DNA of 14,361 nucleotides from Deltaproteobacteria bacterium (GTDB taxonomy: Bacteria; Desulfobacterota; WTBG01), in the NCBI GenBank assembly GCA_013139225.1, contig WTBG01000234.1, positions 1 to 14,361 of the forward strand. Direction: 5' to 3'. Under the pieces are notes generated by a model. That model made no database searches. It worked only from the letters and a program-made list of their open reading frames with translations, and was not told the origin of the DNA. A program made the position numbers and the translations under genes. This document shows positions 7,352-13,036 of this stretch, in pieces (the stretch's first letter is position 1; each line of letters begins with the position of its first letter).

Positions 7352-7379
7352 GATACTGGATTCTAGATGCTGGATACTG
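7352..7379. repeat. Heptamer tandem repeat (GATACTG-type), four in-phase copies
   Basis: Four contiguous 7-mers: GATACTG (7352), GATTCTA (7359), GATGCTG (7366) and GATACTG (7373). Variation falls at positions 4 and 7 of the unit. The array ends 7 bases before the preferred nusB ATG at 7387, so it occupies the zone where a ribosome-binding site is expected. Read in the nusB frame it would encode tyrosine/tryptophan-rich sequence foreign to NusB, so it is better viewed as an intergenic repeat. Confidence 0.7.
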
Positions 7380-7386
7380 GAAAAAA

Positions 7387-7809
7387 ATGGGGAAGAGGAA
7401 AAAATCGAGGGAACTTGCTCTTCAGATTCTTTATCAGATCGAGATGAGTGAGGGTGATGCGGAAGAAAATTTTAATCTCTTCTGGCAGCACTTTAACCCA
7501 TCCGATGAGTTGAGGGAATTTTCTGAGGAAATTGTGAAAGGAGTCTGTCAGCACAGGGAGGAGATTGACACACTCATTGAAAAGCATTCTGAGCATTGGC
7601 GTTTAAAGCGCATGACTATCGTGGACAGGAATATTCTGCGTTCAGCCATTTTCGAATTGATGTTCTGTCCGGATATTCCTACTAAGGTTATCCTTAACGA
7701 AGCTATTGAATTAGGCAAGAAATTTAGTTCGGAAAAATCTGGATCCTTTGTTAATGGAGTTCTCGACAAAGCCTCTCACCAGCTTGATAGGCCACTACCT
7801 TCAGATTAA
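7387..7809 (+). CDS. nusB: Transcription antitermination factor NusB
   Basis: RNA-binding protein that, with NusE (S10), binds boxA RNA in rRNA antitermination complexes. ATG 7387 gives 140 residues beginning MGKRKKSRELALQILYQIEM, the family N-terminus. An upstream in-frame TTG at 7336 would add 17 residues (including YWILDAGYW) encoded by the heptamer repeat and is not preferred. Family features include the helical body with IVDRNILRSAIFEL and IPTKVILNEAIELGKKF, and the C-terminal SGSFVNGVLDK. The only Shine-Dalgarno candidate is a short GGA before the A-run, which is weak. The ribH-nusB pairing is common in bacteria. Its 3' end overlaps the convergent acyltransferase gene by 4 bases, with no terminator hairpin between them. 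Confidence 0.92.
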   Translation: MGKRKKSRELALQILYQIEMSEGDAEENFNLFWQHFNPSDELREFSEEIVKGVCQHREEIDTLIEKHSEHWRLKRMTIVDRNILRSAIFELMFCPDIPTKVILNEAIELGKKFSSEKSGSFVNGVLDKASHQLDRPLPSD

Positions 7810-8747
7810 CCTCGATAGTGTTTATCCCCTGGGGATCTTCCCTTCCATCTCCGATTAAGCCAGAACCATTGAGCGGGGTAAGACTTGACATAAAATTCAA
7901 TTCGTTCAGTAAAAATACTGGTGATATGACGAATGTCTTCTTCCTTGTTCCCTGTTAGATTAAATTCTAAAGCAGGTTCAATTATGACCTTGTGAGTGTC
8001 ATCCTTCTGCCGGATGATGAATATAGGAACAATAACTGCTCCTGTTCTTAAGGATAGTACAGCAGGTCCTGTTGCAGTCGGACTGTTATGTCCAAAGAAA
8101 TCAACTTGAACCCCGCCACGGCGTTTATTTTCATCAGTTATAAGACAGACGATCTGATTATTTCTCAGGCAGTTTAGCATCTTTTTTAAACACACCCTCC
8201 GCGGTTGGGTGGCAATCCATTTTTGTCCTGCAGAATCTCTGAACTTTCTAAACAATTTTGCAACTGGTTTATTCTTAGGTTCTTTGATTACCATATGGAA
8301 GGGATAATGTTCCCTTGCCATTGCTGTTCCTAATATAGTGAAATTTCCAAAATGAGCACTCAAAGCAATCACTCCCCTGCCATGGGAGAGAGCCTGATCC
8401 AAATATTCTCTACCCTCTATGCTAATGATACCATCAACTTTTTTTCTGAAACGGCTTGCAATGTAAAAACCTTCAAAGAAACCTTTTAACACGTTAGTTA
8501 CCATTTCCTTGGCAGTCTCCATTTTCTCTTCTTCACTCATCTTCGTGCCAAAGGCCACATCCATATTACCTAAAATGGTATTCCTCGGTTTTTTAAGAAA
8601 TTTTAGTGATACATTTGATACTGTGCGGGCGATCATATAAGTTACCTTTAGCGGAAGTAGTGGGATAAGCAGATAACATACATACATAGCTATTGCCCCC
8701 AACCAATCTTTAAGTATGTCTAGCATTTCTTTGTGAAACTTTGCCAT
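7806..8747 (-). CDS. LpxL/HtrB-family (LPLAT) acyltransferase with altered HX4(D/E) motif
   Basis: Resembles Kdo2-lipid A late acyltransferases, which transfer acyl chains to lipid A at the inner membrane. The 313-residue protein has an N-terminal hydrophobic segment (about residues 15-40), the catalytic-motif region SAHFGNFTILG with His132, and the downstream blocks CLITDENKRRGG, VDFFG (216-219), TATGPAVLSLRTGA and VPIF. In the classical HX4(D/E) motif the acidic residue follows His by five; here that position is Thr137, so activity or substrate may differ from LpxL. The start ATG has GAGGT a few bases upstream. It is transcribed alone, against the operon, and overlaps nusB tail to tail by 4 bases. 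It could act on another lysophospholipid or glycolipid, so no gene symbol is given. Confidence 0.85.
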   Translation of the reverse strand: MAKFHKEMLDILKDWLGAIAMYVCYLLIPLLPLKVTYMIARTVSNVSLKFLKKPRNTILGNMDVAFGTKMSEEEKMETAKEMVTNVLKGFFEGFYIASRFRKKVDGIISIEGREYLDQALSHGRGVIALSAHFGNFTILGTAMAREHYPFHMVIKEPKNKPVAKLFRKFRDSAGQKWIATQPRRVCLKKMLNCLRNNQIVCLITDENKRRGGVQVDFFGHNSPTATGPAVLSLRTGAVIVPIFIIRQKDDTHKVIIEPALEFNLTGNKEEDIRHITSIFTERIEFYVKSYPAQWFWLNRRWKGRSPGDKHYRG

Positions 8748-8852
8748 ACTAACCTCATTGTAAAGTATTGCTGAAACAAGAATACGAAAGAAGATTATTA
8801 ACTTACCATTACTTCAATCAAATCTCAAACAAAAACTTGTATCTTTCTTTCC

Positions 8853-8880
8853 TTGACTTGATACCCCGTTTTGATAAGAT
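8853..8880 (+). promoter_or_regulatory. Possible sigma-70 promoter toward recJ
   Basis: TTGACT (8853-8858), a 16-base spacer and TAAGAT (8875-8880) match a sigma-70-type promoter in the divergent gap between the acyltransferase and recJ. If used, the transcript would carry a leader of about 140 bases containing the hairpin and the MITE-like element. The -10 box is imperfect, so this is tentative. Confidence 0.25.
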
Positions 8881-8910
8881 AGCGCCTGACCTTAGCGCCT
8901 CGGGCGGTCA
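8880..8910. repeat. GC-rich direct repeat / small hairpin
   Basis: TAGCGCCT occurs twice with a 13-base period (8880-8887 and 8893-8900). The second copy runs into a small hairpin, CGCC (8896-8899) TCG GGCG (8903-8906), which can be extended by TGAC (8887-8890) pairing with GTCA (8907-8910) across a bulge. It stands out as GC-rich in an AT-rich spacer. It has no T-run immediately after it, so it is not a standard terminator. Confidence 0.4.
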
Positions 8911-8913
8911 AAG

Positions 8914-8988
8914 TTGCAGGATGTTTTTTATCCAGTTTCAAGTATCATTTGGATAGGCACAACCTGTTTTATCTGAATCATCCTGCAA
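8914..8988. mobile_element. 75-bp MITE-like element with 10-bp terminal inverted repeats and AAAG flanks
   Basis: Perfect 10-base terminal inverted repeats TTGCAGGATG (8914-8923) and CATCCTGCAA (8979-8988) bound a 75-base non-coding segment. The four bases immediately outside are AAAG on both sides (8910-8913 and 8989-8992), as a target-site duplication would give. A second inverted pair, TATCCA (8929-8934) and TGGATA (8950-8955), lies inside. It encodes nothing. The structure fits a miniature inverted-repeat transposable element, but with one copy visible and only 4 bases of duplication, a regulatory stem-loop remains possible. Confidence 0.45.
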
Positions 8989-9027
8989 AAAGAAATTCCA
9001 TTTTATACTTATTGGGAATAATTTGTT

Positions 9028-10797
9028 GTGCCAACGACGAAAAACCACGAAAAAAGATGGGAATTCCGCCAACGTTACCCAGAAATTCAAGAGCTTCTTT
9101 CTCCTCAATTAGGCATTTCACCCCTGTTGTCTCAACTATTAGCCAGCCGTAATATTACAACACCCGAAGAAGCAGAGATTTACCTTTCTCCAAAATTGAG
9201 CAATCTTCACTCTCCTTTTCTCATGAAGGATATGGAAAAGGCAGTTGAAAGAATCTGTAAAGCTGTCAAATGTCAGGAGGAGATTGCACTGTATGGAGAC
9301 TATGATGTTGATGGAATAACTGGCACTTCGATTCTCCTTCTCTTCCTGAAAGAACTGGGTGCAAAGGTTTCTTTCTTTATACCAGATCGCATCAGAGAAG
9401 GATACGGTTTGCATATAGAGGAGTTAAAGAGAATGAGGGAAAAGGGCGCACAGCTCTTAATAACGATTGACTGTGGTAGCTCAGATATCGAACAAGTGCA
9501 GTTTGCTCAACAACTGGGAATGGATGTAATTATAACGGATCACCATAAGGTTCCCAATATTTTACCTCCTGCCTATGCTATGCTGAACCCCCAGCGAAAA
9601 GACTGCCATTTCCCGTTTGATTCACTCGCTGGTGTGGGAGTCGTGTTTAAATTGCTTATGGCTCTCCGCAAGACTCTTAGAGATCGTGGATTCTGGGAAG
9701 GACAAAACGTACCAAATTTGAAGGAATATCTTGACCTTGTTGCCCTGGGAACTATTGCTGATGTTGTGCCGCTTATCGACGAAAACCGTATCCTGGTTAA
9801 ATATGGCTTGAGACAATTGACAGAGGGAAATCGCGTAGGGATAGAAGCTTTAAAAGAGGTTTGTGGTCTATCAGATACTGCAATTACTTCTAATCTGGTA
9901 GCATTTAGACTGTCTCCCAGAATTAATGCACCAGGGCGGTTGAGTCAAGCCAAACGATCGTTAATGCTTCTTACCACAGATGATTGCAAGGAAGCACAGG
10001 AAATAGCTTTGCTCTTAGAGAAGGAGAATACAAGTCGTCAGCAGATAGAATCTCGTATCTCGAAAGAGGCTTGTGCATTGATTGAAGCAGATCCTCAATT
10101 GATGGAAAAAGATTCTATAGTCCTTGCTTCTTCTCAGTGGCACCATGGTGTAATCGGTATCTGTGCTTCACGACTGCTTGATAAATACTGCAAACCTTCC
10201 ATCCTCATCTCATGTGATGAGAAAAGAGGAACAGGAAGAGGTTCCGCAAGAAGCCACGATTCTTTTCATCTTTATGAAGGATTGGAAGAGTGCAAACATC
10301 TGCTTAAAAGCTATGGCGGTCATCATTCAGCCGCTGGTCTTAGCATTGAACTGAGCAAACTTGAAGAGTTTCAAACTCTTTTCGATAAGGTGGTGTCTGG
10401 TAAAGTCTCTGAGAAAGACTTCATGCCTTCTATTGACATTGATACGGAAGTGAGTTTGAAAGATATTTCAGAGCGATTAATAGAAGAGATTTCATGGCTG
10501 GAACCTTTTGGACATTGTAATCCAGAACCCACATTCAGTTCATTTGAACTTGATTCATATGTTTCGAAAGAGGTGGGTAAAGGACATTTGAAACTTAAGA
10601 TTAAGGAAGACAGTTTATTCTATGATGCTATAGGCTTCAACCTGGCGGAACAATCCCTCCCATTTCTTCAATCATCTTCCGATTCTTCTTCTAATACGAG
10701 AAACAAAATAAAGATAGCTTTTATCCCGCAAATCAATACATGGCAGGGGATGAGAAGTGTTCAGTTAAAAGTCAAAGATATTAAGTGCATTACTTAA
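9028..10797 (+). CDS. recJ: Single-stranded-DNA-specific exonuclease RecJ
   Basis: 5'-3' single-strand DNA exonuclease of recombination and mismatch/base-excision repair. The DHH phosphoesterase core shows DYDVDG (Asp91, Asp93, Asp95), IDCGSS (148-152) and TDHHKVP (Asp171-His172-His173). The DHHA1 domain has RGSARS and GGHHSAAG (about 430-437), and the C-terminal OB-fold region includes EPFGHCNPEP. The 589-residue length is normal. The start is a GTG at 9028, giving MPTTKNHEKRWEF; the Arg-Trp stretch is where RecJ homology begins and there is no better in-frame start. No strong Shine-Dalgarno is seen, and the start codon lies inside an inverted repeat with 8956-8963. It is followed by the cyclase gene after about 36 bases, probably cotranscribed. 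Confidence 0.95.
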   Translation: MPTTKNHEKRWEFRQRYPEIQELLSPQLGISPLLSQLLASRNITTPEEAEIYLSPKLSNLHSPFLMKDMEKAVERICKAVKCQEEIALYGDYDVDGITGTSILLLFLKELGAKVSFFIPDRIREGYGLHIEELKRMREKGAQLLITIDCGSSDIEQVQFAQQLGMDVIITDHHKVPNILPPAYAMLNPQRKDCHFPFDSLAGVGVVFKLLMALRKTLRDRGFWEGQNVPNLKEYLDLVALGTIADVVPLIDENRILVKYGLRQLTEGNRVGIEALKEVCGLSDTAITSNLVAFRLSPRINAPGRLSQAKRSLMLLTTDDCKEAQEIALLLEKENTSRQQIESRISKEACALIEADPQLMEKDSIVLASSQWHHGVIGICASRLLDKYCKPSILISCDEKRGTGRGSARSHDSFHLYEGLEECKHLLKSYGGHHSAAGLSIELSKLEEFQTLFDKVVSGKVSEKDFMPSIDIDTEVSLKDISERLIEEISWLEPFGHCNPEPTFSSFELDSYVSKEVGKGHLKLKIKEDSLFYDAIGFNLAEQSLPFLQSSSDSSSNTRNKIKIAFIPQINTWQGMRSVQLKVKDIKCIT

Positions 10798-10815
10798 GCA
10801 CTTAGCCCGCCTAAG
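10782..10815 (+). other. Two mutually exclusive short stem-loops at the recJ stop
   Basis: TAAGTGC (10782-10788) pairs with GCACTTA (10798-10804) around the recJ stop codon. CTTAG (10801-10805) can instead pair with CTAAG (10811-10815), followed by ATTTTAAGG. The stems share bases 10801-10804 and cannot form together. The second is too short and too weakly followed by T to be a convincing terminator. Confidence 0.3.
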
Positions 10816-10833
10816 ATTTTAAGGAATGTTGTG

Positions 10834-13005
10834 ATGAACGATTATAAGATGGGAGAGGACATCAGATCCTTACTGAAAGAAAGGTCAAAGATTGATGATC
10901 TCCTGCGAGATAGATTTACCAGGGAAGTAACTATTATGTTTACGGACATTAAGGGTTCTACTACCTACTTTGAATCACGGGGTGATATCGATGGCCTGAG
11001 CATGGTTTTCAGACACAATGAGCTGTTGTTTCCCGTAATTGAGAGTCATCAAGGCACCATCATCAAGACCATTGGTGATTCCATCATGGCTTCTTTCCCG
11101 GGTGCTCTTCAAGGTGTAAGAGCAGCTATTGAGATGCAAAAGGTACTATCTTCCCACAATGCCAAACATCCCAAGCAGGATCACATTCATATACGAATAG
11201 GATTAAATGAGGGTAGGGGTATTGTTGAAAATCGAGATGTCTTTGGAGATATCGTCAATCTGGCTGCCAGGATAGAAACTTTGGCTGAGCCGGATCAAAT
11301 TTTAATTTCACAAACAGTGTATGAAGCTGTGAAGCACACTGATGATATCATCTGCAGATATTTTGATTCCACTAAAGTAAAAGGCAAAGAAGACCCTATT
11401 GAAATATATACTGTTATCTGGAATGAAGAGGAAGCAGCGGTGGGTCCGCAGATATCTACTGATCAGCCACTTAAACAACAGGGAAGAGAGAGGAGAGTTT
11501 TCCACTTTGATGCTTTCGGAGGAGGGAACAAGCTGAAATTAGGGATAGGACTTTTCTTCCTTATCTTCCTCATGCTGGTAATAATAGTGGGAAAAGTCAG
11601 AGTGAATGTGAGTGAAGTAGAAAGTAAGCCTTACCAACTTGCCTATCAACAACTTAAGCAGGGCAGGTTAGAGGAAGCACAGGAGAGTTTCGGCCAGATA
11701 AAACCTGAAGATGCCTTACACTTTGAGGGATTAGCGGCGGTTCATTTTAAGGCTGGAGAATATGAAAAGTCTTTGCTCATGTGTGACCGGGCACTGAAAA
11801 CAAACCAGGGAAATCTTTATAGTCGTGTTATTAAGGGAAACATCTTTTTGAGTCAGGGTAAAATTGATGAAGCAGCTCTAGAATATGAGAAAGCAACTCG
11901 GTTGTCAGGGGAAGCTCATTGGCAGCGGGCAGAGGCATATAACCGCTTGGGAAGAATTTATGCAGCTCAGTATAAAGTAAAAGAGGCGCTTAACATGTAT
12001 ACCCAGGCAGCTATCTACGATCCCGATTCGCCGGAGATATATACCAACCAGGGGGTGCTTGTTGAAAGATCGGGCGATCTTTCTGAAGCTATCGCATTGT
12101 ATAAAAAGGCCCTTGAGATTAAACCCGGAGATTCTATAGCAGCAATGCTTCTAAAGGAGGCCACACACAGGAAGGGATTAGTAGAAGATAGAAAGACAAG
12201 AGAACAGATTGATAAGTTAGTGGCAGAGCTCATCAAGACCTATCAGGAGAAAAAGGATACAGGTTTGGACATAATGGATGATGAATGGACTTCAAAGTCC
12301 CTGACCCTCTCTTTTCTCGATTTTAAGAAACAGGGAATTCCCTCTACGCGTGATGGAGAAGATGAATATCTGATGTTGAAATTGATCTCCCGATTACAGG
12401 AGGAGGGAAGAGTCCACATTGTGGAAAGGGTTTTGTTAGACAAACTCCTGGAGGAACTTAAGCTGAGTTCTTCTGACCTTGCCAATCCTGAGCTTGCCCT
12501 TAAGGTGGGGAGGATAGTTGCTGCCAGACTGGTTGCAACTGGATCGATTACTCGCTATGGCAATGACCTTCAGGTGAGCATGCGATTGATAGAACCAGAG
12601 ACCACGTCCGTTAAGGTGACTGTTATAGAGAATGCTGAAAGGGGGAGAGACATTGATGCACTTTCCAGAAAGATAGCACAGGACATAATAGAAAAACTGA
12701 GGAGGAACTATCCTTTAAGAGGGGAAATCGTTTCAATTGAAGATGAAAACCTAATGCTTAATATAGGAGCCGAACAGGGAGTTAAATCAGGTGTTACGAT
12801 GAATATATTAGAACAGGTTAAGCCGGTTCAATTAAAAGGAAGTAAGATTATTCCAAAAGGTAGGGAAATTGGGAAAATAGAAGTTACCTCAGTCGAGCCT
12901 GACCTTGCTTATGCTAGAATCATTGAAAAGGATACTGATATCAAGATAGGATCCAGAGTGGAAGAATATGACACTGACCACTTGCAACTGACCTCTAATA
13001 ATTGA
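10834..13005 (+). CDS. Membrane-anchored class III adenylate cyclase with TPR, CsgG/LpoB-like and FlgT-C-like domains
   Basis: Predicted to make cAMP from ATP at the cytoplasmic face of the inner membrane. ATG 10834 (723 residues) is preferred over the adjacent GTG 10831; AAGGA lies at 10821-10825. The class III catalytic domain (about 30-200) keeps all six key residues: metal Asp38 and Asp82, adenine-specifying Lys78 and Asp135, and transition-state Asn142 and Arg146 (FTDIKGST, KTIGDS, DVFGDIVNLAAR). One transmembrane helix lies at about 235-255, with more positive charge on the N-terminal side. TPR-like helices fill about 262-450. A CsgG/LpoB-like domain (about 485-625) carries IVERVLLDKLLEEL and VGRIVAARLVATGSI, and a FlgT-C-like beta domain (about 628-710) carries LNIGAEQGVKSG and GKIEVTSVEPDLAYARI. 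The last ~12 residues lie in a heptamer repeat. The input signal is unknown. Confidence 0.88.
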   Translation: MNDYKMGEDIRSLLKERSKIDDLLRDRFTREVTIMFTDIKGSTTYFESRGDIDGLSMVFRHNELLFPVIESHQGTIIKTIGDSIMASFPGALQGVRAAIEMQKVLSSHNAKHPKQDHIHIRIGLNEGRGIVENRDVFGDIVNLAARIETLAEPDQILISQTVYEAVKHTDDIICRYFDSTKVKGKEDPIEIYTVIWNEEEAAVGPQISTDQPLKQQGRERRVFHFDAFGGGNKLKLGIGLFFLIFLMLVIIVGKVRVNVSEVESKPYQLAYQQLKQGRLEEAQESFGQIKPEDALHFEGLAAVHFKAGEYEKSLLMCDRALKTNQGNLYSRVIKGNIFLSQGKIDEAALEYEKATRLSGEAHWQRAEAYNRLGRIYAAQYKVKEALNMYTQAAIYDPDSPEIYTNQGVLVERSGDLSEAIALYKKALEIKPGDSIAAMLLKEATHRKGLVEDRKTREQIDKLVAELIKTYQEKKDTGLDIMDDEWTSKSLTLSFLDFKKQGIPSTRDGEDEYLMLKLISRLQEEGRVHIVERVLLDKLLEELKLSSSDLANPELALKVGRIVAARLVATGSITRYGNDLQVSMRLIEPETTSVKVTVIENAERGRDIDALSRKIAQDIIEKLRRNYPLRGEIVSIEDENLMLNIGAEQGVKSGVTMNILEQVKPVQLKGSKIIPKGREIGKIEVTSVEPDLAYARIIEKDTDIKIGSRVEEYDTDHLQLTSNN

Positions 13006-13027
13006 TAACCGTCAACTGACAACCAAT
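12972..13027. repeat. Degenerate heptamer repeat (AACTGAC-type) across the cyclase stop codon
   Basis: Read in steps of seven from 12972, the units are CACTGAC, CACTTGC, AACTGAC, CTCTAAT, AATTGAT, AACCGTC, AACTGAC and AACCAAT. Exact AACTGAC copies at 12986 and 13014 are 28 bases (four units) apart. The array covers the last codons of the cyclase gene, its TGA (13003-13005) and most of the 31-base gap before the outer-membrane protein gene. It shares the core ACTG with the repeat upstream of nusB but has a different unit. Confidence 0.55.
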
Positions 13028-13036
13028 AGCATCTTT

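Noticed and set aside
8768..8956. 62-residue plus-strand frame in the acyltransferase-recJ spacer
   Set aside because: No Shine-Dalgarno, no recognisable protein, and it runs through the direct repeat and into the MITE-like element; looks like chance open frame.
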